Positions 24,311-32,372 of a DNA stretch of 64,000 nucleotides are shown piece after piece. The position numbers and the translations under genes were made by a program. How positions within the stretch are numbered: the first letter of the stretch is position 1; every line of letters starts with the position of its first letter. The notes under the pieces were generated by a model. The model searched no databases, was not told the DNA's origin, and saw only the letters and a program-made list of their open reading frames with translations. The stretch is from Prevotella sp. (GTDB lineage Bacteria; Bacteroidota; Bacteroidia; Bacteroidales; Bacteroidaceae): contig JAEEWT010000010.1 of NCBI GenBank assembly GCA_016287755.1, forward strand, positions 1 through 64,000. The letters are read 5' to 3'.

Positions 24311-25117
24311 ATGCGACGGTTCTTATATATCATCATGGTCGTGGTTCTTTTCTCTGCCTGTGGAGGGAAGAAGCAGGATAACATGTTGCCTGTGGTGGAA
24401 GAGGACCGTCAGGCCAAGCAGCTATTGCAAGGCATCTGGGTAAACACTGTTGACGAGGAACCTGCTTTCCGGGTGGAAGGGGATAGTATCTATTATCCTG
24501 ACTCCACCAGTATGCCAGCTCATTTCATGATTATTGCCGATACGCTTATCGTTGAGGGCGGTACGGTGGTGAAGTATCCGATTATCCGTCAGAGTGAGCA
24601 TGTGCTTGACTTCAAGAATCCCAATGGGGAGACAGTGGAATTGGTGAAGAGTGATAATACTGAAGACGATATTACCTATTTCGAGACGAAGCATCCTGTA
24701 GTTCTGAACCAGAACAGAACCATTAAGCGAGATACCGTAATAGCCTATAATGGTGAACGTTATCATTGTTATGTTCAGGTTAATCCCACAACCTATAAGG
24801 TCATCAAGTCGGCCAATACAGACGAGGGTATGGAAGTAGGAAATGTCTATTATGATAATACCATTCATGTGGCTGTGTTCAAGGGAGCCGTGAAGAAATA
24901 CTCGCATGATTTTAAGAAGCACGAGTTCGTACAGTTTGTTCCCAAGGACCGCATCAATCAGGTAATCCTCAGTGACATGATTCTGATGAAGACTGATGCT
25001 GAAGGCTTCCATCATCAGGCACAACTTTGTGTTCCTGATTCGCCCAGCAGTTATGTAATAGATGTGGTCGTATCAGCTGACGGGAAGATGGTGATGAAGG
25101 AGGTTCCTAACGAATAA
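24311..25117 (+). CDS. Lipoprotein of unknown function
   Basis: A protein of 268 aa from ATG 24311, chosen because it gives a proper lipoprotein signal (MRRFLYIIMVVVLFSACGGK, Cys at 17). The rest is mostly beta-strand: a repeat-like series of short strands with YPDSTSMPAHFMIIADTL, then VLNQNRTIKRDTV and CVPDSPSSYVIDVVV. It may belong to the DUF4738 group of Bacteroidales lipoproteins, which I cannot confirm. It follows rfbC by 16 bp and overlaps the convergent M6 protease gene by 11 bp. Confidence 0.75.
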   Translation: MRRFLYIIMVVVLFSACGGKKQDNMLPVVEEDRQAKQLLQGIWVNTVDEEPAFRVEGDSIYYPDSTSMPAHFMIIADTLIVEGGTVVKYPIIRQSEHVLDFKNPNGETVELVKSDNTEDDITYFETKHPVVLNQNRTIKRDTVIAYNGERYHCYVQVNPTTYKVIKSANTDEGMEVGNVYYDNTIHVAVFKGAVKKYSHDFKKHEFVQFVPKDRINQVILSDMILMKTDAEGFHHQAQLCVPDSPSSYVIDVVVSADGKMVMKEVPNE

Positions 25118-26861
25118 CCGTTTTCTGTCCGTTGACGATATATATTCCTTTAGGTAGCGTGGCGATGTTGTAACCCATGCTCCGTCCGTCAAGGGTGAAT
25201 ATTTCGTGTTTCCCATTCTCTTTTTGCGAGATGATGGTCTGTTTGATGCCTGTTGTTCCGTCATCAAAGTAGAACGAAACCCTTTCTTGATGCTCCGTAA
25301 TGTCATACACCCGTTCTTTCATTATTCCGGTATAGGCAGGAAACTCATTGATGGCTGTGACATCTTTTGTGCCTGGGAAGGGATCCCCCGCATGATTGTC
25401 GCAATACATCTGTCGGGTAATGGTTTCTGCATCAATCTGGAAAGCGCTGATATACTCTTCGTCGGCAGGAATGAAGGTCATCCTTGAATGACCGATGGTG
25501 TTGTTTACCGTGTTGTTTCTGAATATGGAAGGACTGAAATCCACATGCGTTACAAGCATTCCATGACCGTCGAGTTTACTGTTCCAACCGGTTAGCTGAA
25601 TGTTTTGCAGGATGAAGCACTCGCTGGAATCCTCACTGTTAATGATCCTATAAGCTTTTCCTCCTTCTTCATTGATGTTAGTCATCGTATAGAAACCAGA
25701 TGTGTTCAGTGTATCTATCTCGAACCAACCCATGGCCTCCCGTTCCCATGCCGTATATTCGGTAGGTGTATATCCATTATCCACATACTCGCCGTCGTCC
25801 ATCAAGCTCCATCGTTCCATTCCTGGATTAAAAGCAATCTGCGCAGTTGTTGAGGTGGGGTAGAAGTCGGGCATTCCCAAGCAATGAGAGAACTCATGAC
25901 AGAACAATCCGATACCGTTGATGCGTTTGTATGGCGGGTTCTCCCATGCACCAGGAAAGGCGTTAAGTTCAGAATTCACACCATAGCGGTAGATGTATTT
26001 CCCATCCATCTCAAAGGCACTGATGATTCCCGATTTGGGCCAGATGCATGTTGTGGGTGTTCCTGTAAAACACTCAGAATAGCCAGCATAGATTACATAA
26101 ACCAGATCCACGTAACCGTCGTCATTGCTATCATATTCAGAGAACTTCAATCCTTGTTCCTCAGCTAATTCGCATACTTCTGGTATAAACAGGTCCATGC
26201 GGTCCTTACCAGCACCATAATAGGAGGTGGGATGAGAGAGGGTGACAGGTCCATAAAGATCGAACTGGGGTTCAAACAATCCGAAGCTCATATCCTTGAA
26301 ATAGCGCCTTACGCTACCGTAGTTTCTGCCAACGGTTTGGTTTCCCACCTGATTATCTATTTCCTCAGCATTCAAATACTGCTCAAAGACACTTTTGGGG
26401 TCTTCATCCATGAATGTGTCATCGGTAAACTGCGCAAGGATAACAGCAATGCGTGGCTGACCAGTATGTGGCAAATACGTATGATCCACCTTGATAGGTT
26501 CCCTTTGCATCATCCGCTTCTGCGTCTGCTTTGTCAGGAACTGAAAAAATAAGTGCCGGTCTTGTACTTGTGCCAAATGTTCCTCTGTCACCTTTCTGTT
26601 GCCTTTCTCATGAGCCAACTGAGAAGTGGGCGATAATGAACCATCGTTGTTTACCTGAGCAATGAAGAAATCCTTCCCCTCATGGTACAACAATACACTA
26701 TCGGTGGTCATATAATAATGAAACGACTCATCGCCGCGAGCTACGACGATGAGCGTTGTTCCATCTGATTGAATGGTTTTGACGGGGTGAGGGTAGGCCT
26801 TTGCGGCCTGTCCTTCAATAGTTGTAAGGCAGAACAAAATAAAGCACAGGAACAATCTCAT
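25107..26861 (-). CDS. Secreted M6-family metalloprotease with T9SS-like tail (second copy)
   Basis: A protein of 584 aa. It has a signal peptide (MRLFLCFILFCLTTIEGQA), an N-terminal propeptide-like region to about 130, then the M6 catalytic domain. H322-E323 and H326 lie in LFCHEFSHCLGMPDFYP, the HExxHxxGxxD zinc motif. YDSNDDGYVDLVYVIYAGY is a Ca-site-like element upstream of it. The last ~35 residues (IFTLDGRSMG...GIYIVNGQKTVIR) are the shared sorting tail. The start overlaps the stop of the upstream paralogue (ATGA), so the two are translated from one mRNA. Confidence 0.92.
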   Translation of the reverse strand: MRLFLCFILFCLTTIEGQAAKAYPHPVKTIQSDGTTLIVVARGDESFHYYMTTDSVLLYHEGKDFFIAQVNNDGSLSPTSQLAHEKGNRKVTEEHLAQVQDRHLFFQFLTKQTQKRMMQREPIKVDHTYLPHTGQPRIAVILAQFTDDTFMDEDPKSVFEQYLNAEEIDNQVGNQTVGRNYGSVRRYFKDMSFGLFEPQFDLYGPVTLSHPTSYYGAGKDRMDLFIPEVCELAEEQGLKFSEYDSNDDGYVDLVYVIYAGYSECFTGTPTTCIWPKSGIISAFEMDGKYIYRYGVNSELNAFPGAWENPPYKRINGIGLFCHEFSHCLGMPDFYPTSTTAQIAFNPGMERWSLMDDGEYVDNGYTPTEYTAWEREAMGWFEIDTLNTSGFYTMTNINEEGGKAYRIINSEDSSECFILQNIQLTGWNSKLDGHGMLVTHVDFSPSIFRNNTVNNTIGHSRMTFIPADEEYISAFQIDAETITRQMYCDNHAGDPFPGTKDVTAINEFPAYTGIMKERVYDITEHQERVSFYFDDGTTGIKQTIISQKENGKHEIFTLDGRSMGYNIATLPKGIYIVNGQKTVIR

Positions 26862-29359
26862 CGAATCACTGTCTTTTTCCCGTTGATGATATATACACCC
26901 TTAGCAAGGCCGCGAGTGTTGTTACCAACGTAACGACCGTCGAGTGTGTAAACCTTCTTTTCTTTGGCTGTGGTTGTGTCTGTTTGATTTATGAAGGTGG
27001 CAATAGCACGTTGTGTACTTTGACTGAAATAGACGTCCTCAAGGAAAAGGATGTTATCTTTCTTATTATCAGGCTCGCTACCGAGACTTAGTATAACACT
27101 ATTGATTTCGGACAAGTCGACGCCTTGCGCAGCAAAGCTTGATAATTGAATACCAAGCGTACGCCACTCACCAGCTTCAAGTTCATATGACTTAGTAAAT
27201 GTAGAAACACCATTATCTGTTTTCCTTGAATTCATCCCTAACGCTACCTTACTATTACTGTTTGTCTCAGGCGTGCCAGAGGTCAGTGTCACATTCAACG
27301 TGATAGCCTGTGATGGCTTTACACAAAGACTCAGGATGTTACAGTCTGAAGCATTAACAATATTTGATTCTATGCCGAGAGCTACTTCTTGGAAGTTCTT
27401 GACCTTATACCCTGTAGCTATCGTGTTATCTTCAGCATCTTTCCATTCATGTTCATTGATGATCTGGTTCTCATCAGATTCTGTTATCATGCTCAATTCA
27501 TGAACGTTCACCTCGCTGATATCCTCATTCTTTTCAGCGGGTTCGAACATGTAATAGAAAGACACGATCTGATTGTTCTCTTGGATATTCAGGAGTGGTT
27601 TGTCCATTGGCTGTCCTGCCCATATCAATGGAATACTGTATAAATTATGGACATTGCTCGTGCCTGGGAAGGGGTCACCTTTGTGCGAGGCAATGTATTC
27701 TGCACTTGTATATTGCTTTCCAGTACCACTCAAATACGAACTGATGAGAAGTCCGTCTGCAGGAACAATGGTCATTCTCGATTTCCCAATAGTGTTGTTG
27801 ACTTTATTAACATAAGGAAGATCATTTTCACTTAGTGAGAAATATGGTTTATCATATTTGACATAAGTTACCAGCATACCATGTCCAATATTCGTCCCCA
27901 GCCATTTATTCCATTTGTAGCTCTGTATATTCTGAATGCAAACATATTCTTCGCCATTTTCATTATCATCAGGGAATATTTTATAGGCCTTTCCGTCGCT
28001 TCTGTCAATGTTAATGAGATCTATCTTTTGACCGCAATTCTCTGCTTTCAGCACATCCATCTTCATCCAACCTACATATTCCCGTTCCCATGCGGTATAT
28101 GCTGTAGGATTGTAGCCTCCCGTCTTACTCATTTTCTTATTAACTCCATCAACTACCACTGTTACTGTTACAGTACCCCCATACTCTCCACCATCCATTA
28201 AATCCCAAAACTCCATTGCAGGATTCCCTGCATTTTGTGCAGATTCTGATGTGGGATAGATATCGGGCAGTCCCATGCAATGTGAGAACTCATGACAGAA
28301 CAGTCCTATGCCGTTGATTTGCGGAACACCTTTAAAATAATCGTTCGTGGATGCAGGATCAAAATTAAGTTCTGGGTTCACACCATATCGACATATGTAT
28401 TTACCGTCATATGGTATCTCTCTCTCTTGGGGATTACCATTTTCGTCTTCATAAGGCTCAGTTATTGATACAGTTCCACTTTTGGGCCAGATGGTATTAG
28501 TACCACCACCTGTACTCTGTCCGTATCCTGCATAGATCACATAGACTAGATCTACATAACCATCATTATTAGCATCGTATTCGGAGAAATCAATGCTATC
28601 ATTGGCAAAGTTGCAGACATCTTCGAAGAATTTCGGCATGTCGTCGTATTTACCTGGACCATATACACTCATGTTCTCAGGGAGATGCACTACGGTAGCC
28701 ACATCGAATTGGGGAACAAACGCCCCTTTACTCATATCACTGAAATATTTGGCTACGCTACCAAGATTCAAGCTGAGAGTGGGATCACTAGGATGATATG
28801 GAGCTGCATCCATGGCATTCAGATATTGACCAAAGATAGCTTTAGTGATTTGATCATTATCCTTATCAGATTCCACATAACGCTTAAACTTCCAGTCAGC
28901 GAAATCAGCAAGGATTACCAATGCCTTGGGGCGTTGTCCATCTGGATAATTCATGTGGGGGAAGAAGGTGGATTCGATATTATCCGGCATACTGATTCTT
29001 CTCATGCTTCTACTTCTGGCAACAGAAGCCTTTTCTGTAGCAAAGAACTTGTCCTTATCCTGCTTGCCAATGAGCGCAATCTCTTCTGCTGTACGCTGAC
29101 CTGCATTGTGAGCCAATACACCGCTTGATGACATATTACCTTTATCATCAATCACGGCAATATAGAAATCCATACCCTGCTGATAAAGCAATACTCCATC
29201 TGTCGTGGCGACATAGTTGAAATGCTCATCGCCATGCAAACGATAAGTAAGTATCTTACCATCCTTTTGGGTAATGGTAACGGGTTCTGGATAAGCTTTT
29301 GCTCCCCAAATATTGAGTGTGATAACCGTCGTGATCAGTATGATAAACAGTCTCTTCAT
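26858..29359 (-). CDS. Secreted M6-family metalloprotease with T9SS-like tail (first copy)
   Basis: A protein of 833 aa. Signal peptide MKRLFIILITTVITLNIWGA, then the same propeptide layout as the downstream paralogue (AYPEPVTITQKDGK...). The zinc site is H356-E357/H360 in LFCHEFSHCMGLPDIYP. It is longer than the second copy by an extra C-terminal beta-rich domain of ~200 residues (about 610-800, with NVTLTSGTPETNSNS) that may bind substrate. The tail VYTLDGRYVG...GVYIINGKKTVIR is the shared sorting signal. It lies 20 bp after the EFR1 gene on the same strand. A tandem duplication followed by domain gain or loss is the simplest history. Confidence 0.92.
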   Translation of the reverse strand: MKRLFIILITTVITLNIWGAKAYPEPVTITQKDGKILTYRLHGDEHFNYVATTDGVLLYQQGMDFYIAVIDDKGNMSSSGVLAHNAGQRTAEEIALIGKQDKDKFFATEKASVARSRSMRRISMPDNIESTFFPHMNYPDGQRPKALVILADFADWKFKRYVESDKDNDQITKAIFGQYLNAMDAAPYHPSDPTLSLNLGSVAKYFSDMSKGAFVPQFDVATVVHLPENMSVYGPGKYDDMPKFFEDVCNFANDSIDFSEYDANNDGYVDLVYVIYAGYGQSTGGGTNTIWPKSGTVSITEPYEDENGNPQEREIPYDGKYICRYGVNPELNFDPASTNDYFKGVPQINGIGLFCHEFSHCMGLPDIYPTSESAQNAGNPAMEFWDLMDGGEYGGTVTVTVVVDGVNKKMSKTGGYNPTAYTAWEREYVGWMKMDVLKAENCGQKIDLINIDRSDGKAYKIFPDDNENGEEYVCIQNIQSYKWNKWLGTNIGHGMLVTYVKYDKPYFSLSENDLPYVNKVNNTIGKSRMTIVPADGLLISSYLSGTGKQYTSAEYIASHKGDPFPGTSNVHNLYSIPLIWAGQPMDKPLLNIQENNQIVSFYYMFEPAEKNEDISEVNVHELSMITESDENQIINEHEWKDAEDNTIATGYKVKNFQEVALGIESNIVNASDCNILSLCVKPSQAITLNVTLTSGTPETNSNSKVALGMNSRKTDNGVSTFTKSYELEAGEWRTLGIQLSSFAAQGVDLSEINSVILSLGSEPDNKKDNILFLEDVYFSQSTQRAIATFINQTDTTTAKEKKVYTLDGRYVGNNTRGLAKGVYIINGKKTVIR

Positions 29360-29379
29360 TTCGTGCTATTATTAGTTGT

Positions 29380-30156
29380 TTATTTCTTGAAAAAGTATTG
29401 TCCCTTATGCTTGGTACGGTGGCCATACTCGATGGCATGCACCGGACAGTGGTGGTAGCAGGCAAAGCACGTTGTGCAGAGGGGATCATGATGCCATGTG
29501 GGTTCCTCTCCCTGCTTCCAGTCAATATTCTCAATCGGACAAACCTCCGCACAGGTTCCACATCTCAAACATTTGTCGAGATTCACCCGGAAAGGCCTGT
29601 CGTTGACGAGCCATTTAACAAAAGCGGCACCGAGCACATGACTGTTGATACGTGGCCAATGACCTTTATAAGTCATGGTTACACCCCGTTCCCTGTTGAT
29701 GATGATCTTTTTCACCGTTTCTAACTGTTCACGGGCGGCATCCTTCTTGGCGCGTTCCTTCTCAGGTTTATCCACATCCATGAAGGGCAGTCCTATGTAA
29801 CTCTCGGGCATGATAAGCGAGAACACGCTCTCGGCTTGTAATGATTGCTGTTTCAGATCGCGGTTCAGGTACTCCATGGTAAGTCCAATGTCATCACCTG
29901 CCGTGCACAGTGCCCAGCAATACGGGTTGTTGTCCGTCATCTCGATGTGCATCTTCTCAATGAAAGCTCTCACAATCTTCGGCGGTCGCCACCCATGTAC
30001 GGGGAAACAAAAGCCAATGCTTTCGCTTTCCTTCAACTGGTACGTACAATTACCGTAAATCTCTTTCCCGATGTCAATCAGTTCTTCTCCAGTGGCCTTG
30101 CTAAGTTCTTCAGCAGCCCACCGGGTGTTGCCCGTTCCAGAGAAACAGAAAACCAT
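29380..30156 (-). CDS. EFR1-type flavodoxin-ferredoxin fusion protein
   Basis: A protein of 258 aa. The first ~150 residues form a flavodoxin-like domain that starts with FCFSGTGNTRWAAEEL, the FMN phosphate loop. The C-terminus has two [4Fe-4S] motifs, CLRCGTCAEVCP (about 200) and CTTCFACYHHCP (about 230). The layout is the EFR1 family found in anaerobes; the electron partners are not defined. It is the first gene of an operon with two M6 proteases, which is an unusual pairing of a cytoplasmic redox protein with exported proteases. Confidence 0.88.
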   Translation of the reverse strand: MVFCFSGTGNTRWAAEELSKATGEELIDIGKEIYGNCTYQLKESESIGFCFPVHGWRPPKIVRAFIEKMHIEMTDNNPYCWALCTAGDDIGLTMEYLNRDLKQQSLQAESVFSLIMPESYIGLPFMDVDKPEKERAKKDAAREQLETVKKIIINRERGVTMTYKGHWPRINSHVLGAAFVKWLVNDRPFRVNLDKCLRCGTCAEVCPIENIDWKQGEEPTWHHDPLCTTCFACYHHCPVHAIEYGHRTKHKGQYFFKK

Positions 30157-30183
30157 GTGTCAGTGCCTTTGAAATATTTCGGT

Positions 30184-30192
30184 GCAAAAGTA
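30184..30192 (-). promoter_or_regulatory. -7 promoter box of the EFR1-M6-M6 operon
   Basis: TACTTTTGC on the minus strand, 28 bp upstream of the ATG at 30156. Confidence 0.6.
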
Positions 30193-30264
30193 CACATTAT
30201 TTATATAGCATCCAAAATTTTTCAACGGACAATGTGTATTTTTTAAGAAAAACTAACTAAAATG

Positions 30265-30359
30265 TGTGGAGTGTGGAGTGAGGAGTGTGGAGTGAGATTA
30301 CTACTATGAACTTGTCATGGTGCATTTCTCACTCCACACTCCTCACTCCACACTCCACA
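30265..30359. repeat. Perfect 33-bp inverted repeat
   Basis: Arms 30265-30297 and 30327-30359 are exact reverse complements (33 bp) around a 29-nt loop. Each arm is itself made of repeated GGAGTG/GAGGAGTGTGGAGTG words and shares the 13-mer CTCCTCACTCCAC with the insert in rlmD. It lies 5 bp past the Dcu transporter stop. There is no T-run, so it may stabilise the mRNA end, or it may be a mobile repeat. Confidence 0.9.
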
Positions 30360-30364
30360 TTTAA

Positions 30365-31840
30365 TCAGAATATCCCTGCACTATGGCACAGATATGAAAT
30401 GATATAGGCCACAATAGTACTGGTAATCACACTGATCAAGCCAGGCATCATGAACGAGTGGTTCAGTAGGTATTTACCGATTACTGTGGTGCCCGATCGG
30501 TCGAAGTTCACCGTAGCGATATCCGACGGATAGTTCGGGATGAAGAAGTAACCGTAAACTGAGGGGAGCACACCCAAGAGTACCCAACCTTCAATTCCTA
30601 AGGTGTAGGCCAACGGCAGCATGGCCACAACCACTGCACCTTGTGAGTTGATAAGCACAGAAACCAGGAAGAAAGCAATGGCGATGGTCCACGGGTAAGC
30701 CGAAACAAGGTCATTGAGCATCACCTGTATCTCTTTCATGTAGTTGCCAAAATAGGTGTCAGCCATCCAAGCGATACCGTAGATAGCTACCACAGCCACC
30801 ATACCTGATTGCCAAACAGCGCCGCCAACAGCTTTCTTGGGTTTGGCCTTGCAGACGATAATCATCAGCGCTGCTGCAGAGATCATGACAATCTGTATGA
30901 CAAGGTTCATGGCCAACGGTTTCTTTACGGTCTCGGTAACACCTTCCATCACAATACCTGCACTGGCCAGCTGCTTAGCCGTTTCGGTAATACCATCAGC
31001 CAAGGTAATAGAGGCAGGACCGTCTTTCACGGCTTGCACGGTGTCGTACGTAGGCAGAAGGTTACCGCCGAACATCTGAGCGATAGAGAATACGACGATG
31101 ATGGCGAGTGCTGCGAGGAAGATATACACAGCATTCTTGGAATCCTGACCGATCTTCTTGTCGAGTGTGGTAGCATTACTACCATAGATATACTGATACT
31201 GTGCAGGATCCTTCAAACGCTCCTGGAACTTCGGATCCTTGTCAAGATCCTTACCACGACGATAGGAGGCTGCAGCAGCAGCCATCAATCCGCAAACACA
31301 GGCGGGGATGGTGATCATGATAATCTGCAGGTTGTTCACATGGAAACCGTTTGCTGCAGAGATGGAAGCAAATGCTACTACGGCAGCGGCAATCGGCGAA
31401 CAGGTAATACCCACCTGAGAGGCAATACTGGCCACGCCACAGGGACGTTCCGGACGGATGCCTTTCTTTAGGGCAATGTCGCAGATGATCGGCATCAGCG
31501 TATAAACCACATGACCTGTTCCCACCAGCACGGTGAGGAAGAACGTAGTCAGTGGGGCCATGAACGTGATGCGGTCGGGATGCTTACGTAGCATCTTCTC
31601 TGCAATCTGAATCATCCAGTCCATACCGCCAGATGCCTGAAGCACACCGGCACAGGTAACGGCTGCGATGATGATGTAAATTACGTCGGTAGGAGGCGTA
31701 CCAGGTTTCAAGCCGAAGCCGAAGACCAGAATGGCCAGACCAATACCGGAGATTGCACCCAAGGCAAGACTACCATATCGGGATCCTACCCAAAGAGCCA
31801 GCAATACGATGAGAAGCTGGATTACCATTGTAAACGTCAT
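30365..31840 (-). CDS. dcuB: Anaerobic C4-dicarboxylate transporter, Dcu family
   Basis: A protein of 491 aa with about 11-12 TM segments. It exchanges fumarate, malate or aspartate for succinate across the inner membrane. Recognisable parts: SLALGAISGIGLAILVFGF at the N-terminus, GTGHVVYTLMPIICDIA, SQVGITCSPIAAA and the cytoplasmic loop GKDLDKDPKFQERLKDP seen in DcuA/DcuB. It is ~45 residues longer than E. coli DcuB because of an enlarged loop at about 240-310. DcuB and DcuA cannot be told apart with certainty. It fits succinate export in an anaerobe. It has its own promoter. Confidence 0.92.
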   Translation of the reverse strand: MTFTMVIQLLIVLLALWVGSRYGSLALGAISGIGLAILVFGFGLKPGTPPTDVIYIIIAAVTCAGVLQASGGMDWMIQIAEKMLRKHPDRITFMAPLTTFFLTVLVGTGHVVYTLMPIICDIALKKGIRPERPCGVASIASQVGITCSPIAAAVVAFASISAANGFHVNNLQIIMITIPACVCGLMAAAAASYRRGKDLDKDPKFQERLKDPAQYQYIYGSNATTLDKKIGQDSKNAVYIFLAALAIIVVFSIAQMFGGNLLPTYDTVQAVKDGPASITLADGITETAKQLASAGIVMEGVTETVKKPLAMNLVIQIVMISAAALMIIVCKAKPKKAVGGAVWQSGMVAVVAIYGIAWMADTYFGNYMKEIQVMLNDLVSAYPWTIAIAFFLVSVLINSQGAVVVAMLPLAYTLGIEGWVLLGVLPSVYGYFFIPNYPSDIATVNFDRSGTTVIGKYLLNHSFMMPGLISVITSTIVAYIISYLCHSAGIF

Positions 31841-31891
31841 AATGTAATAATTTATAGATTAATAGTTTGTACGTATTTGTTGGATTTATTT

Positions 31892-31900
31892 GCAAATATA
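31892..31900 (-). promoter_or_regulatory. -7 promoter box of the Dcu transporter
   Basis: TATATTTGC on the minus strand, 52 bp upstream of the ATG at 31840. It lies in the 531-bp gap 31841-32372, which also holds the small-RNA candidate. Confidence 0.6.
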
Positions 31901-32082
31901 ATGATTATTTTTGATGTTTCCCGCTTTTTCCTTGTTTTTTTTCTTTTAAAGATTGATTTATCTTGGTTTCTGATGTTTTATAAGGAAACGTGTGCGGACA
32001 CACTTTTTTGATATACGTCAATTATTGCGCCTTTTTTCATGATTTCCCACACTCCTGTGATGGTCGGACGGATGAATTGCCT

Positions 32083-32091
32083 TACCTTTGC
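32083..32091 (+). promoter_or_regulatory. -7 promoter box of a non-coding transcript
   Basis: TACCTTTGC on the plus strand, followed a few bases later by the structured stretch that ends at the terminator 32231-32259. No ORF with a plausible start lies between. Confidence 0.5.
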
Positions 32092-32093
32092 AG

Positions 32094-32109
32094 TGTGATT
32101 TGAATCACA
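32094..32109. promoter_or_regulatory. CRP-like palindrome overlapping a transcription start
   Basis: TGTGATTTGAATCACA has TGTGA-N6-TCACA symmetry, the shape of a CRP/FNR-family operator. It sits across the expected start of the RNA at 32097. It could instead be the first hairpin of that RNA. Confidence 0.4.
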
Positions 32110-32259
32110 TCGTCAAATAACAAGAAGTACAACATCCAGATAGGCTTGGCTTTTACAGGTAAAAGATTATTCAGGATAGTTTATACGACTCAAGTGAAAG
32201 TTTTGAGAGAATTAGCATAGAATAGGAGTTAGCGGCGCAGTGAATGCAGCCGCTTTTTT
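32097..32259 (+). ncRNA. Putative small structured RNA (~160 nt)
   Basis: The stretch is bounded by a TAnnTTTG box and a terminator. Two internal hairpins are seen: CTTTTAC-AG-GTAAAAG (32150-32165) and CTCAA...TTGAG (32189-32207). No convincing ORF or ribosome-binding context is present. ileS has its own promoter after it, so this is not an ileS leader. 6S RNA is a possible identity; I cannot assign a family. Confidence 0.45.
32231..32259 (+). terminator. Terminator of the small RNA
   Basis: AGCGGC paired with GCCGCT, an inner GCA/TGC, and a run of six T. Confidence 0.85.
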
Positions 32260-32325
32260 GTTTGCCGTAACTTGCGAAAGTTAATTAAAAGATGATAATT
32301 TCTTTGAGGATAGGAATTTTTTATA

Positions 32326-32333
32326 TACCTTTG
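32326..32333 (+). promoter_or_regulatory. Promoter of ileS (-7 box; -33 TTTG at 32303)
   Basis: TACCTTTG with an upstream TTTG (32303-32306) 19 bp away, matching both parts of the Bacteroidetes promoter, 40 bp before the ileS ATG. Confidence 0.65.
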
Positions 32334-32372
32334 TGCCCTAAAAAATAAAACTATTATAAATAAGGTAAGATT

